A stretch of 5,743 nucleotides of DNA, taken from assembly GCA_963661325.1 (NCBI GenBank), contig CAVLBP010000128.1, positions 1-5,743 of the forward strand. Direction: 5' to 3'. The notes under the pieces were generated by a model. That model saw nothing but the letters and a program-made list of their open reading frames with translations. It had not been told where the DNA came from and did no database searches. Position 1 is the first letter of the stretch, and each line of letters begins with the position of its first letter. The position numbers and the translations under genes are program-made. This document shows, piece by piece, positions 1-5,743 of this stretch. The stretch comes from Pararoseburia sp963661325. GTDB taxonomy: Bacteria; Bacillota; Clostridia; Lachnospirales; Lachnospiraceae.

Positions 1-60
1 AACTAAAAGAAGTCTTACGACAACAGATCTTCTGCTGTCATAAGACTTCTTATATTTCTT
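1..60 (-). terminator. Rho-independent terminator closing the operon
   Basis: An inverted repeat pairs positions 7-26 with 32-51 around a 5-base loop (27-31), giving a 20-bp stem. Two positions, 18/40 and 23/35, are C-A mismatches if the plus strand is transcribed but become U-G wobbles in minus-strand RNA, so the hairpin is fully paired only for transcripts leaving the minus-strand operon. It is followed in that direction by a short U-rich tail (TCTTTTAGTT, the first bases belonging to the stem). It lies about 17 bases beyond the stop codon of the last gene. The stem is moderate in GC and the U tract is short, so termination may be incomplete. A weaker T-rich stretch on the plus side (51-60) leaves some bidirectional action possible. 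Confidence 0.82.
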
Positions 61-68
61 AAATCTAT

Positions 69-2303
69 CTACATCTGATAAAAGTTTAGATTTTCACGGA
101 GTTCCGGTGTCATGGTGCCACCTTCACGTTTATACTTTTCATATAGACCTTGCAGGCGTTTATAATTTCTGGCATTGTTTGCTTCTAATTTGTTGATCGC
201 ATCTGCAAACATAGGATTGGTCTTTAAGTCTGCACGGTATGCCTTGGAAAACGGACAATAAGTAAACATGATCTGGCGCACATAGCGGTTGAGGCGGAAG
301 CCTCCCTTTGCCTCATATTTGATCCAGTTCTGATAATCCTTGACAAAGACTTCACGGAAATTGTTCTTTGCCCTTGTCAAGGCTCCCTTGATCTGGTCTT
401 TGGTCTCTGCGGATAATTCCCGGTTCTTACGGTAGAACTGCAAATAATCATAGTAATCACTCGTCAGCGACCGCTCGCGTATATCATTCCAACGCACGCC
501 CTGGATCTTACGGCACATCTCCCAACGGTATCTGCCGCAATTCTCTAAGATTGCCTCCTGTAAGTCCACTGCGGTAAAAATCGGAATCATAAAGCGTGCC
601 GGCGTATCGTTTCGGACACTTGCCGTTTCCTGCCACATCATGGCTCTGGTTCCAGCATTTGGCATGAGAATGACATCCGGCAGGATCTCTTCCATGACCA
701 TCTCATTTTTGATCAGATCACTGCCCCCTGCCTTTGGCAGCATCGGACGATAAAATAGAGAATAATCAATCTTTCGCACCGTATTAAAGGCATCTTCGAT
801 CCGGTCTGCCGTCACGACCATTTTATCCAAACTGTTAAAGAGATCTTTTTGACAAAGGACTGGGGAGAACATGGTGATATTGCCATAGGTCACGCGGTTG
901 ACGGATGCAAACATATTGTCCAGTTCGTAGCGTGCCTTTGACTTTTGATCCTGTTTTCTCCTTGCCACTTCTTCCTTTGTCCACTCGCCCCGGCGCAGCC
1001 CATCATTGAGATAAGCCGTATAGTCCATATCAAATTCGTTCTTGGACGGTTCCTTTTCTCCCTGATAGACTGCCTGCAGCCAACGGAAAATGGTAAAGAC
1101 ATGGTCGGAAGCACACATATCCAGATGCGCCGACAACTGGTAGAGTTCGCTGGTCTTGTCCTCACCTAAAAAGCCCTGATCGACATAGGCAAAATTGAAA
1201 AACATTTCCATGACCGGCGTGATCTTTTTTTTGCCTTCCACCGCCTGTAAAAAACAATCCCAGTACAGTTCATAAAAGACTTTCCCCACCTGTTTGCGCA
1301 GGCGATAGGCGGTCTCATCCTTATTGTCTGCATCTTTGACTTTTTCGTATGCTACAAAAAGTTCCTGCGTTTCCTGATACTGATCGCCCTCGTATCCGGC
1401 AAACTGTAAAATATACTCCAGATCAGTCTTGCACTCCTGATCCACAGCCGTCTCTTTTTCTGTATTGGATGCATATTCTTTTTCGCAGGAAGCCAGCAAT
1501 TCCTCTTGAAAAATGCCCAGTTCCTTGGCGTAACCCAACTGCTTTTCGATCAGTTTTTTGATCTCGCCATCATCCCCGCCTCTTGCTTTTATACTGCTCT
1601 GCAAAGAAAGAGAAGCATGAAAAAGGTCGCTTCGTACCTGACTAAAAAGAGCATCCCGGTTGTTGCGCAGATAAGTGGTCATCTCCCGGATACCTCTGGC
1701 AATTCGATGCATCTGGGCGGATGCCTCCATGATCGAGCCGATACATAGGTCCTCATCCGTCTCCATGAGATTCAGATAAGCATCCAGTGCCCCCCGGATC
1801 AGGCTGTTGCTATTGTTGATCTCCCAGTTTTCTGCCTTATGCTGCATCTCCAATGGGGTAATATTCGCCACATCCAAAGACTGCTTTGCATCCACCTTAT
1901 TGCGGGCACACAAATAAATATATTCCTCATACAAAGTATCCGACAGGTTCTGAAAACGGCGGACCTTGTGATACATGTCTGCATAGGCACAAAACAACTG
2001 GTGTCTTTGCAAGAGGGCACTGCGTAAAAAGATCCTGCGCATCTTTGGCTCTGCCGCCAGAAACTGCTTGAGATCGTTTACCCCCTCACAAGGAAAGACA
2101 TAAAGCGTGACATCCGTACTGGCATAATAATCACAGATAAACCAGTCCTGCTCCAAAATACCTATGATAGAATTAGCCCCCAGTGTCGTCTCCTCAAATT
2201 CATGCCGTAGGGTAACGTTTCCTTCCTGTACGATATACCAGGCACTTACCTTATCTTTTCTCTTTGCTACATTCTCCCCTGCTTTCAGATGAATGACTTC
2301 CAT
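69..2303 (-). CDS. Large helical protein with N-terminal cyclic-nucleotide-binding-like domain
   Basis: A 744-residue protein starting at the ATG at 2301-2303. Residues 1-95 resemble the beta-roll of the cNMP-binding family: a lead-in strand (LKAGENVAKRKDKVSAWYIV), the turn QEGNVTL, a GANSIIGIL segment and a closing strand TLYVF. The phosphate-binding cassette of ligand-binding members (GE..AL....R.A) is not visible; the corresponding region reads IIGILEQDWFICDYYAST, so a purely structural or degenerate sensor domain is likely. Residues about 96-480 are predicted helical and highly charged, without a domain I recognise. Residues 480-744 form a more compact region rich in Arg, Tyr and Trp (for example RYRWEMCRKIQGVRWND near 591-607), also unrecognised. 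There is no signal peptide, membrane helix or DNA-binding helix-turn-helix, so this is not an ordinary Crp/Fnr regulator. It is the last gene of the operon, 32 bases after the membrane protein gene, and probably acts in the cytoplasm with its neighbours. Confidence 0.85.
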   Translation of the reverse strand: MEVIHLKAGENVAKRKDKVSAWYIVQEGNVTLRHEFEETTLGANSIIGILEQDWFICDYYASTDVTLYVFPCEGVNDLKQFLAAEPKMRRIFLRSALLQRHQLFCAYADMYHKVRRFQNLSDTLYEEYIYLCARNKVDAKQSLDVANITPLEMQHKAENWEINNSNSLIRGALDAYLNLMETDEDLCIGSIMEASAQMHRIARGIREMTTYLRNNRDALFSQVRSDLFHASLSLQSSIKARGGDDGEIKKLIEKQLGYAKELGIFQEELLASCEKEYASNTEKETAVDQECKTDLEYILQFAGYEGDQYQETQELFVAYEKVKDADNKDETAYRLRKQVGKVFYELYWDCFLQAVEGKKKITPVMEMFFNFAYVDQGFLGEDKTSELYQLSAHLDMCASDHVFTIFRWLQAVYQGEKEPSKNEFDMDYTAYLNDGLRRGEWTKEEVARRKQDQKSKARYELDNMFASVNRVTYGNITMFSPVLCQKDLFNSLDKMVVTADRIEDAFNTVRKIDYSLFYRPMLPKAGGSDLIKNEMVMEEILPDVILMPNAGTRAMMWQETASVRNDTPARFMIPIFTAVDLQEAILENCGRYRWEMCRKIQGVRWNDIRERSLTSDYYDYLQFYRKNRELSAETKDQIKGALTRAKNNFREVFVKDYQNWIKYEAKGGFRLNRYVRQIMFTYCPFSKAYRADLKTNPMFADAINKLEANNARNYKRLQGLYEKYKREGGTMTPELRENLNFYQM

Positions 2304-2315
2304 CCTCCGCTCCTT
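2304..2315 (-). promoter_or_regulatory. Ribosome binding site deciding the start of the last gene
   Basis: AAGGAG at 2310-2315 lies six bases before the ATG at 2301-2303, with a second GGAGG directly against the start. The open frame continues upstream to a GTG at 2355-2357, inside the preceding gene, but that codon has only A/T-rich sequence before it. The 18 extra residues (including CGLDCGKERR) would simply be the translation of the Shine-Dalgarno region, so the ATG is preferred. Confidence 0.85.
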
Positions 2316-2335
2316 TCCACAGTCCAAACCACAAA

Positions 2336-3514
2336 CTACTCCTGCTTCAGACCGCACAATTTATCAACGGAGGAAATGATCTCTATGATCTCCGGTACAT
2401 AATGTTCATGTTCCGTCATCAAACGATCGATCTCATTTCTCTCACTCTGCACGATCTTCCGATTATCCTCGATGTGTCCCCTGATCTTTTGTCTGCGTTT
2501 TACCAGATTGTGTTTGATCTCCACCATCTCGTCTTCATCTATCAGTGCCTTGGTCTGGTCCAGCCAGATCTTACGGTCATACAGATCGATCCTTTGTAAA
2601 AGTCGGATGAGGCGGCCGTTGAAATATTCCAGATCATCATTGTTGCGCAGGAATTTTTCCTTTTCTTTGACAGCCGTCACATACTGTTCCCAAGTGTAAT
2701 TGAGTTCGGTCGAATTGTGTACACCATACTTATCTTTTGTATATTCCACCGCTTTGGTCACATTGGCATATTTCATGCATACGACATTTAAGAGGTTGAT
2801 CGCTTGATTTTCATTGCGGGTCGCCTGCCGCATCTGCTTTTGCAGATAAAGGCTGCGGAAATAGATGATAAAACCGCCCAGAGCGCCCACGATAAAAAGC
2901 ACTAAAAATGCGACCGTCATATCCATCTTTGCCATAAACTGTATCACAAATAAGAGGATCAAAAGCGTTGCGTAGAGCAAAAATAATAAAAGGGATGCCC
3001 GCTTGATGATCTTGCGCTCCTTTGTAATATCCTCACGCTCGATCTCCCACTGGTTCTTCTGCGCTTCTAAGATGTTTTTATCCCGGCGCACCTTGTCCTG
3101 ATAACGCTCGTTTTCCAACATCCGGTGGATGGTCTGCGGTACGTCATCTTCATTCTGTTCCATCAAAAGGAACTGGCTGTCCGAAATGTTGTAAGAGGCT
3201 TTCTCATAAGCCTGACGCGCAGCATTCAACTGTTCGATATTGGATGCCGCCTCCCGGATCGCCTGTCTGGTCTCCTCCGGCAGCCCCTCGATGGTCTGGA
3301 TATCGGTCAGATAAGAAGTAACAAGGCGGTATTCCGCCTTTTCTTCCTCGATCTCTTTGGTCAGGGCAATGATCTGCTCGCAGGAATCCAAAATGTAGTG
3401 TTCTAACTTCTTGGGATCATTCCAGTTGTCGATGGTCTCGATTTCCTGATAGACCTTGGCAAATGCCTCATCGATCTCTTGTTCTTTTTTCCTTTTCTTT
3501 CCAAAAAATAACAT
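2336..3514 (-). CDS. Two-helix membrane protein with flanking cytoplasmic coiled coils
   Basis: A 392-residue protein of no family I can name. It starts with a short basic segment (GKKRKK), then charged, heptad-like helices at about 12-110 and 127-171. Two strongly hydrophobic segments follow, at about 173-194 (LLLFLLYATLLILLFVIQF) and 199-219 (FLVLFIVGALGGFIIYF), separated by only AKMD, which makes a membrane hairpin. Basic clusters on both outer sides (KERKIIKR before, RSLYLQKQMR after) put both termini in the cytoplasm by the positive-inside rule. Residues about 225-385 are again helical and charged. There is no signal peptide, kinase, transporter or enzymatic motif. The ATG at 3512-3514 has GGGAG six bases upstream. 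The gene lies 24 bases after the TPR-like gene and 32 before the cNMP-like gene, which suggests it is the membrane anchor or scaffold of a complex made by this operon. That role is inference. Confidence 0.85.
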   Translation of the reverse strand: MLFFGKKRKKEQEIDEAFAKVYQEIETIDNWNDPKKLEHYILDSCEQIIALTKEIEEEKAEYRLVTSYLTDIQTIEGLPEETRQAIREAASNIEQLNAARQAYEKASYNISDSQFLLMEQNEDDVPQTIHRMLENERYQDKVRRDKNILEAQKNQWEIEREDITKERKIIKRASLLLFLLYATLLILLFVIQFMAKMDMTVAFLVLFIVGALGGFIIYFRSLYLQKQMRQATRNENQAINLLNVVCMKYANVTKAVEYTKDKYGVHNSTELNYTWEQYVTAVKEKEKFLRNNDDLEYFNGRLIRLLQRIDLYDRKIWLDQTKALIDEDEMVEIKHNLVKRRQKIRGHIEDNRKIVQSERNEIDRLMTEHEHYVPEIIEIISSVDKLCGLKQE

Positions 3515-3528
3515 GTCTTTCTCCCAGA

Positions 3529-3550
3529 TGCCGCTTCCTTAGATGCGGCA
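3529..3550 (-). repeat. Small hairpin across a stop codon in an intergenic gap
   Basis: The arms TGCCGC (3529-3534 on the plus strand) and GCGGCA (3545-3550) are perfect inverted repeats around a 10-base loop that contains the TAA stop of the TPR-like gene (3539-3541). No U tract follows, so it is not a terminator. It sits just upstream of the GGGAG ribosome binding site of the next gene and could affect mRNA processing or translation, or it may be chance. Confidence 0.3.
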
Positions 3551-4363
3551 CAAGTGATTATAATCGACTTTCCAACTGCTTAGGATCGGTCCGATGACCT
3601 GTGATCTGCCAGACTCCGTCGCCAATGCTTTTTGTATTTTTTCATCGAAAGCATGTATTTCTTCACGGGTACTGAGCATGGTGACTTCCTCACAGATCTC
3701 ATCTACCATATCTTGTGGGATAAAGTATTTGTCTACCAGTTCGTCAAAATGTTTCTGATCCTTGTTGCAGCGCAGCGCTGCCAGCATGGATCGGAGCGAC
3801 TGCGTTTTGTGGTTGCGCTTGTAGGCTTCCTCAAAGCAAAGGGATGCCTCGCCAAAGAAAAAGAGCCTTCCGTAGGCAACACCAAGATTGTGCCAGATAT
3901 CTCCTTCAAAAACAGTCGATCCATGTGTGACCGCCGGGTCATCCAGCATCTTTTCATATTCAAAAATAGCATCCACGATCTTATCTTTTTCCATCAGGCG
4001 GTCTGCCCGCATCTTCTGGCATTCCGTCGGGCTCTTATTCTCAAAAGACGCGATCGCCTGCAAGACATCCCGGATCTCTATACTGGTCAGATAACCGCTG
4101 TAACTTAGGATCTGTCCGATGAAAATATGCAGTGGCGCCTGATTGGATAAGGTGTCTAAGAGCTGCTTTTCCAGATCACGCGCCCCCAGTTCTCCGCCAA
4201 TCCAAAGGCAGAGTTCCTTGGATGCAAATTCCGCATTTAAAAGATAGACATTGTGTGCAATATAATAACTTAATTCTTCCAAAGAATAGACATTCAGCGC
4301 ACCATCCTCAATAAAATAAGGATTTGCCGCTATGGATTGTCTACATAAAATCAATTCACCCAT
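3539..4363 (-). CDS. Helical protein with TPR-like repeats, function unknown
   Basis: A 274-residue soluble, mostly helical protein. The N-terminal part (about 1-108) contains a patterned helix YSLEELSYYIAHNVYLLNAE followed by LCLWIGGELG, which looks like a distinct conserved domain but has no function I know. Residues about 115-148 and 152-185 fit helix-turn-helix units of the tetratricopeptide type; the clearest is the second, with WHNLGVAYGRLFFFGEASLC and then FEEAYKRN, matching the W-LG-Y--A---F--A spacing of TPRs. The C-terminal third (190-274) is helical and unassigned. There is no signal peptide, membrane helix or catalytic motif. The start is supported by an AAGGAGG six bases before the ATG. 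TPR proteins usually act as protein-protein adaptors, and the position directly after an Hsp70-like gene suggests it partners that protein; this is inference. Confidence 0.85.
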   Translation of the reverse strand: MGELILCRQSIAANPYFIEDGALNVYSLEELSYYIAHNVYLLNAEFASKELCLWIGGELGARDLEKQLLDTLSNQAPLHIFIGQILSYSGYLTSIEIRDVLQAIASFENKSPTECQKMRADRLMEKDKIVDAIFEYEKMLDDPAVTHGSTVFEGDIWHNLGVAYGRLFFFGEASLCFEEAYKRNHKTQSLRSMLAALRCNKDQKHFDELVDKYFIPQDMVDEICEEVTMLSTREEIHAFDEKIQKALATESGRSQVIGPILSSWKVDYNHLCRI

Positions 4364-4369
4364 CAGATG

Positions 4370-4376
4370 CCTCCTT
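4370..4376 (-). promoter_or_regulatory. Ribosome binding site overlapping the upstream stop codon
   Basis: The minus strand reads TAAGGAGG followed by six bases and ATG. The TAA is the stop codon of the DUF5716-type gene, and its last two bases belong to a full-strength Shine-Dalgarno for the TPR-like gene. Terminating ribosomes would stand on the next initiation site, so the two products are probably translationally coupled and made in matched amounts. Confidence 0.85.
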
Positions 4377-5616
4377 ATTCTTCCAGACAGACGGTATGCT
4401 CCCAGGTACGGTTAGACGACGGTGCGATCTCACCAAAGCCCAGATCACGGATCGTGATCTTGATCTTGCGGTCTGAGATCGGTTCTGCCGTAATACGGAG
4501 CCTGCTGGTCCTGCGTTCTCTTTCTACCATGTCCGTCAACTCCAAAAGTTCCACATGAGCCTCTCTGCTCTCCGGCCGCTGGATCCAAACCTCGATCTCC
4601 GGTGTCCCATCCAAAATAACCTCACATTCGCCCACCTCGTCAAACCAGGACTGTCCGGCTGTGATCAGGGTAAAAAACTGCATTTCATTACCCACAAGCA
4701 CCTTGAGATAGAGATTTAACTTGAGTTCATTGTCCCCCATATAGACAAAAGGCCAGTCCCGCTTTCCGTCCTTGATAAAACCCGCATAACAGGCACCCTT
4801 GGAGTAAAGATTCTTTCCCACAAAGACCTTTCTGGCATGGCAAAGATACTGCAAAGAAGCCTTCATCCAATCTCCGTCAAAACCGTCTCCGATCAGATAG
4901 ACTGCTGAAACAACCTGTCCGTCTATCACATCTTGGGCGATCTTTTGAAACTCGCCATCCTTTTGGTCTAAGAGTTTGCCATGATTTTTCTGGTCTAGGT
5001 TGATGACCTGTGGTGTCGTATGCATATTGCGCTGCAAACGGCAGGACACCATATCCGACTCTGTATAGTCAAACATAACAACATCATGTAAAAAGGTCTC
5101 CGGCTCCTGACTCAGGGCATAATAGTAAAAACTTTCCCGCCGGTCGATCAAAAGCAATTTGTCTGTCTCGATCCCCAGTTTTACCATAACAGCCGAAAAG
5201 AGTTCCATGTATTCCACATTGACTCTGTCCAGACATATAACAAGTTTTTCCAAAGGCATCATGGCCTGGGCGCTTCCTGCCAAGGAGAGAACACGCTTTA
5301 AAAAGATGGCAAGCAGATCACTCGCCGCATACTTTTCATGTTCCAGAAAGACTTCTTCCCCGGCTCTCGCCTTGCCGAGAAGGTCTTCTACACCAAGTGC
5401 TTCCCCGGATTTTACGCGCACTTTTGCCTCACGTCCGAAGAACCACTGTCCCACGCCCTTTTTCTTGGCAAGGGCGGTCGGGATCTGATAGGACTCGCTG
5501 CCCATGATCGTACTGATCGTCTGTGGCTCTTTCATATGCTGTTGGTAAATGCTGATCATGGTATATTTTTCACTGATATCCATACCAAGATACAAGCCCA
5601 CATTCTCCTGTTCCAT
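4375..5616 (-). CDS. DUF5716-type Hsp70/actin-fold-like protein
   Basis: A 413-residue protein that I recognise as the DUF5716 type of Lachnospiraceae and relatives, function unknown. Its layout follows an Hsp70 nucleotide-binding domain in order: a phosphate-1-like strand (YLGMDISEKYTMISIY, 9-24), a PS-V-F-like segment with FGREA (45-64), a helix and strand with KLVICLDRVN (124-133), DRRESFYYYAL (158-168) where Hsp70 has EPTAAALAYG, FDYTESDMVS (182-191) where Hsp70 has DLGGGT-D-S, and YLIGDGF (240-246) with NLYSKGACYAGF (269-280) matching the adenosine motif and its GAA helix. From about 295 the chain is beta-rich, like a substrate-binding sandwich, ending in KITIRDLGFGEIAPSS (386-401). The conserved Asp residues (13, 183) survive, but the Thr pair of phosphate-1 and the glycines of phosphate-2 are missing, so normal ATP hydrolysis is doubtful. 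The start has AAGAGG five bases upstream. The gene follows the truncated gene by 9 bases. Confidence 0.85.
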   Translation of the reverse strand: MEQENVGLYLGMDISEKYTMISIYQQHMKEPQTISTIMGSESYQIPTALAKKKGVGQWFFGREAKVRVKSGEALGVEDLLGKARAGEEVFLEHEKYAASDLLAIFLKRVLSLAGSAQAMMPLEKLVICLDRVNVEYMELFSAVMVKLGIETDKLLLIDRRESFYYYALSQEPETFLHDVVMFDYTESDMVSCRLQRNMHTTPQVINLDQKNHGKLLDQKDGEFQKIAQDVIDGQVVSAVYLIGDGFDGDWMKASLQYLCHARKVFVGKNLYSKGACYAGFIKDGKRDWPFVYMGDNELKLNLYLKVLVGNEMQFFTLITAGQSWFDEVGECEVILDGTPEIEVWIQRPESREAHVELLELTDMVERERRTSRLRITAEPISDRKIKITIRDLGFGEIAPSSNRTWEHTVCLEE

Positions 5617-5621
5617 AAGTG

Positions 5622-5627
5622 CCTCTT
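5622..5627 (-). promoter_or_regulatory. Ribosome binding site of the DUF5716-type gene, overlapping the upstream stop
   Basis: AAGAGG lies five bases before the ATG at 5614-5616, and its first two bases are the end of the TAA stop (5626-5628) of the preceding truncated gene. The motif is weaker than the TAAGGAGG used by the next gene downstream, but the geometry again favours translational coupling. Confidence 0.7.
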
Positions 5628-5743
5628 ATACTGTCGTAAATAGTTCCTTGGTCACCTGATCCAAGCCCTGATACTGCTTCATCAGTTCCAACAACTGCCC
5701 ATCCTCATGATAGAGATACGCATTTTGCATGGCATTCAAAAGA
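5626..5743 (-). CDS. C-terminal 38 codons of an upstream gene (possibly DUF5717-type)
   Basis: One frame stays open from the right edge of the window to a TAA at 5626-5628. It encodes a helical, Leu- and Gln-rich tail beginning LLNAMQNAYLYHEDGQLLEL and ending VTKELFTTV. The 9-base gap to the next start codon and the Shine-Dalgarno overlapping its stop codon support a real gene in the same operon. The N-terminus lies outside the window, so family and length cannot be read. From memory, DUF5716 genes in Lachnospiraceae are often preceded by a very large DUF5717-type gene, and this tail would fit, but the sequence here does not prove it. Confidence 0.75.
   Translation of the reverse strand, partial: LLNAMQNAYLYHEDGQLLELMKQYQGLDQVTKELFTTV

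Noticed and set aside
2019..2303. Crp/Fnr-type transcription regulator
   Set aside because: The N-terminal domain resembles the cNMP-binding fold, but the 744-residue chain has no helix-turn-helix after it and continues as long charged helices.
2304..2335. Internal promoter in the 32-base gap before the last gene
   Set aside because: The gap is filled by the ribosome binding site region and shows no -10/-35 pair at proper spacing.
2301..2357. GTG at 2355-2357 as the start of the cNMP-like gene
   Set aside because: It has no Shine-Dalgarno and overlaps the preceding gene by 22 bases, while the ATG at 2301-2303 has an excellent ribosome binding site. The extra residues are translated Shine-Dalgarno sequence.
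3529..3550. Internal terminator between the TPR-like and membrane protein genes
   Set aside because: The stem is only 6 bp with a 10-base loop and has no following U tract.
3632..4108. Plus-strand open frame of 158 codons opposite the TPR-like gene
   Set aside because: It lies wholly antisense to a well-supported gene with its own ribosome binding site, and its product has irregular composition with no domain pattern. It is a shadow of codon structure on the other strand.
5159..5643. Two overlapping plus-strand open frames of 109 and 101 codons opposite the DUF5716-type gene
   Set aside because: Both are antisense to a recognisable protein, overlap each other in different frames and show no domain features.

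Overview
The window is a tightly packed stretch of bacterial chromosome with every supported gene on the minus strand. Reading in the direction of transcription (right to left) it holds: the last 38 codons of a gene that enters from outside; an Hsp70/actin-fold-like protein that I recognise as the DUF5716 type; a small helical protein with TPR-like repeats; a two-helix membrane protein with cytoplasmic coiled coils on both sides; and a large mostly helical protein with a cyclic-nucleotide-binding-like domain at its N-terminus. A rho-independent terminator closes the run about 17 bases after the last stop codon. Gaps between genes are 9, 11, 24 and 32 bases, with no room for a conventional promoter and no internal terminator, so this is very probably the 3' end of one operon whose promoter lies outside the window.

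The organism is probably an anaerobic Firmicute of class Clostridia, most likely family Lachnospiraceae. The basis is recognition of the DUF5716-type protein, which I know from that group, plus strong AGGAGG-type ribosome binding sites and a middling GC content. There is no rRNA, tRNA or housekeeping marker to confirm this, and I cannot name a genus.

None of the genes has a function I can name with certainty. Taken together they look like parts of one apparatus: an Hsp70-like protein whose glycine-rich phosphate loop has degenerated, a TPR adaptor, a membrane anchor holding coiled coils in the cytoplasm, and a scaffold with a cyclic-nucleotide-binding fold that seems to lack the ligand-binding cassette. 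The truncated upstream gene may be the large DUF5717-type protein that I recall beside DUF5716 genes, but only its tail is visible. A reasonable but unproven model is a membrane-associated assembly or signalling complex specific to this bacterial family.

There is no mobile element, CRISPR array, RNA gene or long gene-free stretch. The plus-strand open frames are all antisense shadows of these genes.
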